Of a DNA stretch of 64,000 bases, positions 53,785 through 64,000 are shown piece by piece. A program made the translations under genes and the position numbers. How positions within the stretch are numbered: the first letter of the stretch is position 1; the number at the start of each line of letters is the position of its first letter. The notes beneath the pieces are model-generated. The model was not told the DNA's origin, searched no databases, and saw nothing but the letters and a program-made list of their open reading frames with translations. Source of the stretch: Piromyces finnis (Eukaryota; Neocallimastigomycota; Neocallimastigomycetes; Neocallimastigales; Neocallimastigaceae); contig MCFH01000014.1 of NCBI GenBank assembly GCA_002104945.1, forward strand, positions 839,001 through 903,000, written 5' to 3'.

Positions 53785-54819
53785 TGTCACGAATACTAGT
53801 GGAATCTACAATTTCAAGATTACTTGAAATTGTGAAATTATTTATAAAATTTCAAAATCAATAATATTTTATTTTCAAATAAATTATAAAATTATATTAA
53901 GAAATATTTAAAAAATTTATAAAAGGTTAAGATATGACCTTAACCCTTAATATTTTTATAACAAATAACTTTAACCCTTATCGTCAAAATTAAATAAGGG
54001 AAAACACGCGTATCTCCTCAACGAATGGCGATTTTTGGGAAATTATGGTTGGGAGATTGTGGGTTCGTTAGAAAGCCACGCTTGAGATAAACAACATATC
54101 TTAAAATCAGGTCGATATCTCTGCTGGTTCACGAGATATTCCAATTTAAAGATATTTTGTTAGTAATGATTAATTGTTTATTCAGAGAATGATCACCCCT
54201 GATGTATTGAACATAAATCATTCACCCAAAAGGATATAAATTATTGTTTTAATTAAATTAAAATTATTTTCCGGAATTAATTAACTTTATTTTATAATAA
54301 TTATTTCAATAACATATCTTATAATCTTTGAATTAAAAGATTATAATTATTAAAATTATATGCAATGAATTATATTATAATTAAGAAATAATTAATATTA
54401 TAAATATATAAACAATAGTTATTTTTAATAATTAGTAATAAGTCTTAAGTTTAGCCTTAGTATTATAAAATATATTATAAAAAATAATCATGTATTAAAA
54501 AGTTATTTTATTATTAAATGTAAAATTACAAATAGTATAAATAGTTTAGAATAGTTTTATGAATTAAATCTTTGTAAAGATTATTACCTTATTAATACTT
54601 AACAAGTATTACTATTAAATAATCTTATTATTATATATACTCTTCAAATAAAATAAAAAGAAATTATTTTAACTATAATACATAATTTAATTATTACTAT
54701 TCATTTATAAAACAATTAAGATTATTTTAATAAAACATTTTTTCTAACCTAGTTATCTTTAATCTTTTATTTAATTTAATATTTTAATATTAAATTATAA
54801 GTTTAGTAAAACTTTTACA
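53785..54819 (+). mobile_element. N-family solo LTR with AATTA target duplication
   Basis: Starts TGTCACGAATACTAG and ends ACTTTTACA, 1035 bp, flanked by AATTA (53780-53784 and 54820-54824). The same family as the 5' LTR of gypsy element 2, showing that N elements once transposed here. Confidence 0.93.
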
Positions 54820-54824
54820 AATTA

Positions 54825-55442
54825 TGTCATGAATATTAGTGGATTCATGATTATTTATTTAATTAGTGTTTTATTCGTTTAATTAATTAGAAATATTTTA
54901 TTATAAAACATAATTAAATAATATTTTAAGAAATATTAATTAATTATAATTATTAAGATTTTATATTTATTAAAGTTTGAATTAATATCTCTTTATTCAT
55001 TTGATTAAGAAGGAAATTAAAACTAAATTATAAAATAATCATTCTTTCTACAAATGATTGATAATATGACTTTTATAATTATTAAATTTAACACGAGTGA
55101 AAAGTCATATATAATTAATATATAATTAATTTATAGAATAGTTAATTAATATAAATAATTAGTCATGTATTAAATTTAAAATGTATTCCTTAATATTAGA
55201 GATAGTATAAATACTCGAGAAAATTCCTATCATTAGGAATTTCGAGAGTTCATTACATTTAATATTTACTCTAATTATAATATTTAATAAATAAAAATTT
55301 TTCTTTAAATAAAAATTTATTAATAAATAAAGTTAATTAATAAAATGTTATTTATTTAAAATATTTATTTATTCATTTATTAAATTAATAAACTTAGGGT
55401 AAATATGTATATTCCGACCTAACTGAGGTGAAATCCGTAACA
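54825..55442 (+). mobile_element. K-family solo LTR (copy 3)
   Basis: Starts TGTCATGAATATTAGTGG and ends AATCCGTAACA. ATTCCGACCT at 55411 corresponds to the CATTCTGACCT of other K copies. A strong hairpin follows the TATA box: CTCG (55214) with CGAG (55243), enclosing AAATTCCTA with TAGGAATTT. Confidence 0.85.
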
Positions 55443-56230
55443 AATTATTTTTTAATTATTAAATTAATTATTTATTTAAACTATTAGCATACATTCATTT
55501 AAATTACTATTAACATTTATCTATATTGATATTAATTATTCATTTACTTAATTTAAAATTTATTTAATTACTATATTAATTATTTATTTATTTAATTTAG
55601 TAATATATTTAAAATAATAGTAAACATTCATTTATTTTTTAATTAATAATTTTTGTATTACATTTTATAAGAAACATTATATATTTTATTTTACGTTTGT
55701 ACTTTATATTTATGTATCGTATCTTGAAATAACTTTATAGAAACAATTAGAAAATATAAATACATATTAGGACAATCGGATATTAAGGTTTTTCCGAATT
55801 TTAATCGGTTTTACTTAATATTACGATGATTGATATATTAGTTATCAATCGAATATCTTTTTAGGTTTTTCTTCTAGTCTTTTCCTAAAAAGATTATTTG
55901 TTAAGATTAGAAATTCTTTATTAAACTTTAAATTATCAAAAAATTATAAATATAAGAACTCTGGAATTCCACTAAAGAATCCAGAGTTATTATTTTAAGA
56001 CAATTATAATAAATAACCCTTTCAAAAACTATATTCATAAAAAATATTTACATTAAAGATAGTCTTAATATTTTGTGTTTGTTATTATTATTCACTTATA
56101 ATAAACTCTTTAAGATAAGTATTCATTTTTATTTACTATTAAGAAACTTCTCAATTTAATAATACATATTACGATTTGTATTATTATATTGTAGATAATA
56201 ATTATTATTAAATATATAATAATTATTACA
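55443..56230 (+). mobile_element. L-family LTR (copy 3)
   Basis: Ends ATTATTACA. The 5' part is divergent. It keeps TAGGTTTTTCTTCTAGTC (55863) and the hairpin AACTCTGGA...TCCAGAGTT (55957-55988). Here a U-A pair of the other copies is replaced by G-C on both strands, a compensatory change. Confidence 0.75.
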
Positions 56231-57059
56231 TTTATGTTAAGGAATGAACATAAATAGTTGAATTAGCTAGAATTTTAGGATTTAACCTTCAACTATTTAT
56301 ATTCCTTACTAGTGTTTAACTCTATTTTTAAAATATAAAAATTATAATATATAATTTTTATACATTTTTCCTAGTAATTATTAATATTTTTATTATATAG
56401 TTATATTATTTGTATATAGTTATTTAAGACCTTTATTATTAGTATTAGTATAATTATAATATTTTATATTTATAAAATTTTACCAAATTCTATTGTTAAA
56501 ATAATTATAGGTATTTTATTATTTCAGGTTTATTTTATTAATTAACTTTATTGTATAATATTTTATAATTTAAAATTATGACATAGAAATTAATTATAAT
56601 TTTTACTAAAAGAGGCAACTGTTATACACAAAACAGAAGATACCTCGACAGAAAAATTATTATTTATGTCTAAAAAAGGGCATAATTAATCGAATAATAT
56701 AATTTTATTATATGTTATAATTAAATATATAATATATGATATGCAAAAATGTTACACATATCATAAATTAAAAATTTATTAATTATAAATTAAAAATTTT
56801 TCTATTCAAATATTAAGAGATTATTCATAATATATATTAAGGATTAAGGATTTAATTAATATATGTTACAATGAATGATCCATATATTATGAATGAAATT
56901 AATTTAAATCCTTAGCTATCCAAAATCATTAAATTTGAAATGATGGATAGTTGGAAAAAGTAAGAGGACTTTTGAGAAAATTTTTAAAAATTGAAAAATC
57001 AAAAATAAATTAAATGAATAAAAATTAAAATTAAATAAATTTTTATTTTTATAACTATT

Positions 57060-57368
57060 TGTTAGAATATATAAAAGAATTTATATATTATTTATTAATT
57101 AAAATTTAATATTTATTTGATAATTGATATATTATAAATATAATATTAGTATTAATATAATTAACCTCAATATTATGTATTTTATGTGATTAAGTATATT
57201 ATTTTTATGGATTAGTTATAAATTATTCATATGATTAACCTTGTATAAAATACTACGCCACGTTGTAGTATAAAAGGTTTTATATTTCCATAAATTTATT
57301 CAATGTAATTACCTATTTATATTTACATATAAATAAACTTTAATAATAAATTTTATCACAAATTAATA
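57060..57368 (+). repeat. 5' LTR of copia element 4
   Basis: Starts TGTTAGAATATAT and ends AAATTAATA (not the usual CA). A promoter-like palindrome, ATACTAC...GTAGTAT, surrounds ACGCCAC (57255), and TATAAAAGG starts at 57269. Confidence 0.94.
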
Positions 57369-57383
57369 GATTAAGAGTCTCAT
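57369..57383 (+). other. Primer-binding site matching a tRNA-Lys(CUU) anticodon arm
   Basis: GATTAAGAGTCTCAT directly follows the LTR. The first 14 bases are identical to the element 3 site although the LTRs differ, supporting conservation of the primer. The complement is an anticodon stem-loop, implying a half-tRNA primer. Confidence 0.7.
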
Positions 57384-57409
57384 CTTATTCTGCGCTTTTA
57401 AAAATCAAA

Positions 57410-57799
57410 ATGTTCGAAGAATTGCAATTTCAACCAACTATCCTTACAGAAGGAAACTACGATATATGGTGTTATACCATTAAGTATTTGTTAAGAGGAA
57501 AAGGAGTCTTAGAATATATTCAAAAGGACGTAATTGGGGACTTAGAAAGGAAAATTGAAGAAATCAAGAATGATGATGATGGAGGTACCGCTAAAGATGA
57601 ATTAACCCAAAGGCTAAAAATGGCAGATCGAAATGATGCGATTGCGATGGCAATCATAAATTATAACCTAAATCTAGAAACCCGCGAAATGGTAAAAGAT
57701 GGTAGAACAGCTTATGAACTCATGAATTTACTAAATGAATTATATAAAGGAGGAAAAAGGAAGATCTTCAATCAAAAATTATTAAACTCTATTCAATAA
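57410..57799 (+). pseudogene. Gag N-terminal part of element 4
   Basis: 129 codons aligning with the N terminus of element 3 Gag (NYDIWCYTIKYLLRGKGVLE; TAYELMNLLNELYKGG). The frame ends at TAA 57797-57799, while the matching sequence (KARNLEEL) continues in the -1 frame. A 1-base deletion, probably in or near the A/G-rich stretch 57748-57765, therefore split the gene. Confidence 0.85.
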
Positions 57800-60189
57800 A
57801 GGCTAGAAATTTAGAAGAATTACCATCTATAATTAGGAAAATCAAAAACATATTTACTTCTATAGAAAAACAAGATACTAAAATCATGAGTGAAGTTGAG
57901 AAGGTAAAAATTATTTACTATGCTCTTCCAAAATACTTACAAGAAAGAATGACTATATCCACAAAAATTAAATCTGATGAATTCATTGAAGAAGTTATTG
58001 ACAAACACTTAATGATCACATACCTCAAGGATAAATTAACTATTAGTAAAATTGATAATGTCAAATTGCCAAGTAATGATCCAATGGATATAGATTTTAT
58101 CTCAAAAGAAAAAATTTTCAATAAAACAAAAACAATTCCAAATAACAAATACAAAAGCAAATCTATTAAAAACTATTGTTACATTTGCAAAACGTATAAT
58201 CATAGCTTAGATCAATGTAAATTTAACCTAAAAAACAAAAATAGAGAAGGAAATAAATATAGAAATACATCAGAGAAATATCCAAGAAATCAAAAACAAA
58301 TGGGTAGAAATTTTAAAAATAACAACTTTAAATCAAAATCTTCAAGAAATTTTTCAAATATTGAATATTATGAAGAAGATAAACATGACAATTTAAGTTT
58401 CGATGAATTAAGGAAAATGTATGATAAAGATTTTTCTAGTTTCGAAAAAGTAAATAATCACAATAAAAAGGAAGAATTTAAGAATGATAATAATACCCAA
58501 GAATTTCAATTAAATAATTTTGAATATGATGCATTAAAAAATAAAACTGTATGGACTTTTGACACTGGTGCATCGGAACATATAACTTGCAACAAAGATA
58601 TCCTTGCTAATTTTATCGAAAAAGAAATAAAAATGAAGTGTGCAAATAATACATTATGCAAATTTTCAGGATACGGTTCTTATATTGGAACAATTAATAA
58701 TAAAAGAATTATCTTAAATAATGTTTTCTACTCTGATCAAATCAAAAAGAATTTTTTAAGTGGAATTAAATTAGCTAAAAATGGAATTACAAGTAATATT
58801 ACTGAAAAAAGGAATAGTGTCTATTTAAGTTTAAAAATAAAAAATAAAAATAAAAATAATAACAAATTTATTGGAAGATTTAAAGCGAATGAAAATAATA
58901 TTATACAAATTGTGTCAAAGAATATAAATACTCCAAAATCGTGTATTTCAAGTATACAACAAATTCATTCATCAAGACTAAATGATGAAAGTAAGTTATT
59001 ATGGCATCGTAGGTTAGGTCATTTTTATCATGATAACCTAGAAAAATATTTGGAAGTACATAATATTAAACCAATTCAATGTTTAGACTGTAATATAGCT
59101 AAAATAAATAGAAAACCACATAATGGTAATACTCCAAAAGCTACTCAAGTATTAGAAGTTATTCATTCAGATGTCATGGGCCCTATTGAAAAATCAATCA
59201 CTGGAAAGAAATATATTCTTACTTTTATTGATGAATTTTCAAGGAAAAGCTGGATTTTCTTATTAAGAGACAAAAAGGAAATAACAAAAACAACAATTAA
59301 TTTCCTTACATATTTAAATAATCACTTTGGGAAAAACATTAAAGTTTTCAGAACAGATCAAGGGACTGAATATAACAATGATAAAATCAAAAATTATTGC
59401 TTAAATGAAGGTATTACTAAAGTTTTTTCTCCACCTCATAACCCAGAAAATAATGGAATTGCCGAACGATTTAACAGAACTTTAGTTAACTGTGGGAAAA
59501 CTCTATTGAAATGGGCTAGAATTAATACAAATTTCTGGGACTATGCTACTAGATATGCAAACATTTTATACAACATGGCTCCGCATAAAGGAATAAAGAA
59601 CAAAATTCCAGATGAGGTATTTTATAATAAAAAAGTAATTTTAAAATATATTAAAGTATTCGGATATTTAGCTTATTATAAAGATTTTAACAAAAATAAA
59701 CCAAAATTTCAAAGTAATTCAAAAATGGGTATTTTTCTTGGCTATAGTTTTGAGTCAAATTGTTATATAATTATGGATTATTATAATTATAATATTCGAC
59801 TTGTTAGAGAAGCTATTTTTGATGAATTCACACCTGCTGGCTTAACTAAAGATCAATCTATATTTTCAAGTAATTCAAACAGCAAAATTAACAATAAAAT
59901 AAGCACAAAACTTTTCAATGTTGATAACTATATTTTAACATTCCCAGCAAATATTTGCCCAGAAAATAGTAATAGTAATAGTAATAGTAATAGTAATAGT
60001 AATAGTAATAGTAATAGTAAAAATAGTAATAGTAATAGTAATAGTAATAGTAATAGTAATATAATAGTAATAGTAATAGTAATAGTAATAGTAATAGTAA
60101 TAGTAATAGTAATAGTAATAGTAATAGTAATAGTAATAGTAATAGTAATAGTAATAGTAATAGTAATAGTAATAGTAATAGTAATATAA
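57800..60189 (+). pseudogene. Gag C-terminal part, protease and integrase of element 4
   Basis: The frame is open across the break, with its first AUG at 57886. CCHC knuckle CYICKTYNHSLDQC is near 58180. Protease DTGASEH is near 58561, and WHRRLGHFYHDNLEKYLE plus CLDC are near 59002. The integrase core follows (HSDVMGPI, RTDQGTEY, NNGIAERFN). It ends in an Asn-Ser repeat that shifts to Ile-Val and stops at 60187-60189, because of 1-base losses in the AATAGT microsatellite. The integrase motifs look intact. Confidence 0.88.
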
Positions 60190-60254
60190 TAGTAATAGTA
60201 ATAGTAATAGTAATAGTAATAGTAATAGTAATAGTAATAGTAATAGTAATAGAA
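59966..60254. repeat. (AATAGT)n hexanucleotide microsatellite in pol of element 4
   Basis: About 48 units, encoding Asn-Ser in the pol frame, in the linker between integrase and RT. Two units have lost one base (AATAT near 60058 and 60184) and one unit varies (AAAAAT near 60019). Element 3 has a non-repetitive Asn/Ser-rich linker at the same place. Confidence 0.95.
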
Positions 60255-62002
60255 ATAGAAATAAAAATAAAATATCGTCAAATTTTGTTCAATATAATAA
60301 TGATTTTTCTGAAAATGAAGACACTTATTATAGACATATAAATATTGATTTAAACAATTCAATTAATAATAATCAATCTCTTAATAATAACCTAAATATC
60401 TCCAATAATAATGATAATGAAACTAATTCTATCAATAATCGAATTTATGATAATAACTTTAATGTTAATATGAATAATATTAATAATGAACACAAGAAAG
60501 TACATTTATATAATTATGATTTAGCAACTAAAAATAACAATTTAGAAACACATATAAATACAACTAATATTAACAATGAAAATGAATATGCACATATTAA
60601 TGAAGAATCGATTAATTTAAATTTAGAATCTACTAATTATAATAATTTAAATATTACAAATGATAATAATAATGATAATACAAATAATGAAATACACCAC
60701 TCTCAATTAGATAAATATAAGTTTAAATCAGGCTCAAAAAGAAAATGTTCTTTTGATGAAGACTTAAAATACTCTAAAAGAATTGATTCAAAATGTAATA
60801 ATGATATTATTCTTTCTACTAAAAGAAAACATTTTAATCCAGACGATAATACAATTTTTAATAAAAAGATTAAAAATAACTTATACAATGTCAACAATTT
60901 ACCACTTAAAAGATACAACAGTGATCATTCATCTAATCATTATAAAAGAATAGATCTTGGTAAAAATGCAAATAGTGATATTAATAACTACGTTATATGC
61001 AATATTATTACTGATACACCATTTTCATATAAACAAGCAATTAACTGTAAAGACAAGGATAAATGGATAGATGCTATTCAAAATGAACTCAATAATTTAT
61101 ATTCGAACAAGATTATGACTTTAGTCAAAAAACTACCACCTGGAAAAACTCCTATTACAACTAAATGGGTTTTTACAATTAAACATGATACTCATGGTAA
61201 TATTGATAAATATAAGGCAAGACTGGTTGCTCGCGGTTTTACTCAAACTCAAGGAATAGATTATGATTTAACATTTTCCCCTACTCTTAACTTAGACAGT
61301 CTCAAACTAATTTTAGCATTATCTTCTAAACTTAAGTGGAATATTTTTCAATTAGATATTAAGGCAGCATATCTTAATGCTCCCCTAGATTATGACATTT
61401 ATACTGTTATTCCTCCTGGTGATCCATACCATGGAAATGGTTACTGGAAACTTAATAAAGCCTTGTATGGCTTAAAACAATCTGGCCGCCAATGGAACAT
61501 TACTTTTACTTCTTTCCTTAAAAATAACAAATTCATCCAATTGAATTCTGAATCTTGTATTTTTATGAAAAGAAAGGGGGAGAATATTACATGTATTGGA
61601 CTCTACGTAGACGATTTAATTATTTCAGGATTAAATTATGAAATTAAATGGATTATAAATAGAATTAAAAATAAGTTTAAAATTTCAAAATGTGAACCAA
61701 TAAACTATATATTAGGAATAAAAGTTGAAGAACATAATAAAAAATATTCTATTTCACAAGAACAATTTATAAATAATATGCTACAAAAGTTTAACATTAC
61801 AAATACTAGAAAAGCCAACACTCCTTGCACTGGTAAAAATACTATAAACGAAAATAAAACAAAATAAGATAAAGACAATATAAAACAAAATAAGATAAAA
61901 CTGGAATATATAAGAACAGACAAAATGCTAGCAGATATTTTAACAAAAGATGTAAATGGAATTAAAATGAAAAATTTTACAAATCAAGTTTTTAATAATT
62001 AA
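60255..62002 (+). pseudogene. RT of element 4 with RNase H deleted
   Basis: The frame holds an Asn-rich linker, then RT (KDKWIDAIQNELNNLYSNK; KARLVARGFTQTQGIDYDLT; YVDDLIISG near 61604). RT ends at TPCTGK (about 61830), with a stop TAA at 61865-61867. The same frame resumes with the C-terminal tail (NKIKLEYIRTDKMLADILTK) to a stop at 62000-62002. Compared with element 3, most of the RNase H domain is missing. At the junction a roughly 26-base sequence (ATAAAACAAAATAAGATAAA plus GACAAT) is nearly duplicated. Confidence 0.88.
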
Positions 62003-62025
62003 AGAAAAACTGATTTGAGGGGGAT

Positions 62026-62334
62026 TGTTAGAATATATAAAAGAATTTATATATTATTTATTAATTAAAATTTAATATTTATTTGATAATTGATATATTA
62101 TAAATATAATATTAGTATTAATATAATTAACCTCAATATTATGTATTTTATGTGATTAAGTATATTATTTTTATGGATTAGTTATAAATTATTCATATGA
62201 TTAACCTTGTATAAAATACTACGCCACGTTGTAGTATAAAAGGTTTTATATTTCCATAAATTTATTCAATGTAATTACCTATTTATATTTACATATAAAT
62301 AAACTTTAATAATAAAATTTATCACAAATTAATA
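62026..62334 (+). repeat. 3' LTR of copia element 4
   Basis: One base different from the 5' LTR (near 62316). Preceded by the polypurine tract GAGGGGGAT (62017-62025). Confidence 0.95.
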
Positions 62335-62375
62335 CTATTCAAGTGTTTTGTGATATCTTATTTGAACCGTAGCAT

Positions 62376-62972
62376 TTAATATAAATTGGAATTAATAAAT
62401 ATGAAATTATAATCTTGATATAAACTAACCCTCAAAACAACTTAAAAATAAATAATAAATAATAATAATATTTAAATGTTTAATTAAAAGTATAAAAATT
62501 ATATATAAAAACTCAGTTTAAATTATATTTTTGTTATAAAATAAACATAGTATAAGTAACATTTTAAATAGTTAAATAGTGTTATATTAATTAAATTAAT
62601 TAATTTAAAATAAATTGTTTCTTTTATTTATTATTCATTATTATTTTAAAATATATTAATATTTTATTTTAAAAAGTTAAAACAGAAAGAAAATTATAAA
62701 TACATGTAATTATTTCCTAATTTAAAAATCAATCAATACTTTTAATAAATGTATTAAATAAAGAGTTGATTCAAAAATATATTTTAAAATTGTGTTTTTA
62801 AAACATAACTTTTATATTTTGTTAATAATCGTTATGTCGAATTAGAATATTTCAAATAACTTTATAATAAAAATTAATTTTAAATCCTTTTTTTTTTTTT
62901 ATTAATTGATAAGAATATTATCACTTTTATAATTATTTAATTATAAATTAAGATAATATTAAACACTTATCA
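62376..62972 (+). mobile_element. B-family solo LTR
   Basis: Starts TAATATAAATTGG (family TGATATA, G to A) and ends AACACTTATCA. It sits beside S copy 2, exactly as the 5' LTR of element 5 sits beside S copy 1. So one copy of the block has a full element and the other a solo LTR. TTT follows, then LTR C. Confidence 0.92.
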
Positions 62973-62975
62973 TTT

Positions 62976-63469
62976 TGATAAAGAATGAAATTTATAAATA
63001 ATGAATTAATAGAATAGCTGATTTTAAAATTATATAAACTTAATATAAATCAAAATAATAGTAAATAATCAAAATAATATAAAATATAAATGTTTAATTA
63101 AATTTTAAAAATGTAAAATATAAACAACTTTTGTTTATAAACAAACTTAAATGTAATTATTTATTATAAATAGAAATAGAAAATATTATTTTTAAAGATT
63201 GTTACTAATTAGCCAGGAAAATTAGAATATTTTAAAATTATAATAAATTAATATATATATATTTATAATACATAGAGAGATGTATAATGTATTTATTTTA
63301 AATAAATAAACTAATATTATAAAACAAGATGTGTTTTTAAAACTTTAAATTATATTTAATAATTATATAAACTTGTAGAATGAGCAAGTAAAAATAAATC
63401 ATTCAATTACACACAAATATACCACTTTCTAAGCTTATTTAGAATTAAGGTATATTTGAACGTGTGTCA
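62976..63469 (+). mobile_element. C-family solo LTR
   Basis: Starts TGATAAAGAATG and ends CGTGTGTCA, 494 bp, close to C at 10574 and 11074. TTTTT follows. Confidence 0.92.
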
Positions 63470-63474
63470 TTTTT

Positions 63475-63652
63475 TGTGTCAGGAACTCTTTAAATACTAA
63501 ACTAAGACAAGACTAAAACAACACTAAAAATGAAGTTTATTATAAAATATAATAAAGAAAAATACTTAAATAATTTAGACACTTGGAGACGAAAAGAAAA
63601 GGGTTAAAAATGTTTTTTAAGAATTCTTTTATTTTGTTATAATTTTTTATAC

Positions 63653-63691
<39 letters not shown>

Positions 63692-63711
63692 TAATTATTA
63701 TTATTATTCTA

Positions 63712-63747
<36 letters not shown>

Positions 63748-64000
63748 TATATTAAATCATGAAATTTTAATTTATTAAACTGATTAATAATTTGTTATTT
63801 ATGGCTTTTTATTGGATTCTAGTCTAATTGTTGTTTCTTTAGGAAAAGACTAGAAGAAAAACCTGAAGAATTATTTGTTGAATTAAATAATTAAAAAACC
63901 AAATTGATTTTGGAAAAATATTATTTAATTTATTTTTTAATATTAGTGACTTGAATTAATTTGTATATATTAAAAATCTAAATATTTCTTTTACTGGATA
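63475..64000 (+). mobile_element. H-family LTR, incomplete at window end
   Basis: TGTCAGGAACTCTTTAAATA (63477) and the next 160 bp match H at 16844. An ATT microsatellite (about 63656-63746) follows. From about 63800, TTAGGAAAAGACTAGAAG and AAACCAAATTGATTTTGG resemble the inverted-repeat part of LTR L in minus orientation, so an L fragment may be fused here. Confidence 0.6.

Larger units (their letters stand above)
57060..62334 (+). mobile_element. Defective Ty1/copia retrotransposon (element 4)
   Basis: Two 309 bp LTRs differ by one base. A target duplication CTATT is at 57055-57059 and 62335-62339. Internal order is gag, PR, IN, RT. The coding region has a gag frameshift, two 1-base deletions in an AATAGT microsatellite, and loss of most of RNase H. 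So it is a young insertion that cannot encode a complete Pol, and it was probably mobilised in trans or damaged very recently. It is related to element 3 but from a different family. Confidence 0.95.
56235..62374 (+). mobile_element. S repeat (copy 2) split by copia element 4
   Basis: Left piece 56235-57059 and right piece 62335-62374 match S copy 1 (38981-39837), including the long 5' inverted repeat. As in copy 1, the left neighbour is LTR L and the right neighbour LTR B, so a larger L-S-B block is shared between the two places. Confidence 0.8.

Noticed and set aside
59928-60362. 144-codon minus-strand ORF of Ile/Thr, Tyr and Leu runs
   Set aside because: It is only the antisense reading of the AATAGT microsatellite.

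Overview
The window is nuclear DNA from a eukaryote with an extremely A+T-rich genome (by eye above 80% A+T). It has nuclear-type tRNA genes with no encoded CCA, five Ty3/gypsy or Ty1/copia internal regions, many solo LTRs, long Asn/Lys/Ile-rich linkers and abundant AAT microsatellites. I recognise no host protein-coding gene; every convincing coding region is retrotransposon gag or pol. An early-diverging AT-rich fungus (for example an anaerobic gut fungus, Neocallimastigomycota) is my leading guess. An AT-rich amoebozoan or another fungus cannot be excluded from sequence alone.

Layout. 1-2157: LTR debris, then a tRNA-Gly/tRNA-Thr pair on the minus strand. 2172-10569: a complete, apparently intact Ty3/gypsy element (element 1) only 14 bp upstream of tRNA-Gly. 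10574-19635: a stack of solo LTRs of many families (C, C, A, L, U, G, A, H, F, Q), several joined by 3-5 bp T-rich spacers and some carrying nested LTRs (D in L, K in F). 19636-23739: a 3'-truncated gypsy element (element 2) with a solo LTR in its protease region. 23740-28936: LTR fragments, including C split by K plus J. 28937-34080: an intact Ty1/copia element (element 3, 1501-residue ORF) nested in an R-family LTR. 34728-34888: tRNA-Ser(GCT)/tRNA-Met. 34902-39837: more solo LTRs. 39840-46836: a full-length but mutated gypsy element (element 5). 46840-50764: LTRs A, D, Q, D, A. 50765-51958: low-information sequence. 51959-52108: second tRNA-Thr/tRNA-Gly pair, again with an LTR 15 bp upstream. 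52124-57059: LTRs G, M, N, K, L, S. 57060-62334: a recently inserted but defective copia element (element 4) nested in S. 62376-64000: LTRs B, C, H.

How the parts work together. At all three tRNA pairs an LTR starts 13-15 bp upstream of the first tRNA, where RNA polymerase III would be expected to initiate. Further LTRs lie behind it, separated by short T-rich spacers. This fits repeated Ty3-like integration at one site, with the youngest element nearest the tRNA. All three gypsy families carry a canonical -1 frameshift heptamer that abuts the gag stop codon, followed by a hairpin. Both copia families carry a primer-binding site complementary to the anticodon arm of a tRNA-Lys(CUU), which implies a half-tRNA primer. 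Element 1 has a roughly 2 kb leader containing a compact block of nested stem-loops, the best candidate here for an undescribed RNA. Several LTR families also share a stem-loop just after the TATA box and a CATTCTGACC motif near the 3' end.

LTR family letters (A, B, C ...) are my own labels. Repeat borders come from visual comparison of copies and may be off by a few bases, more for the degraded copies.
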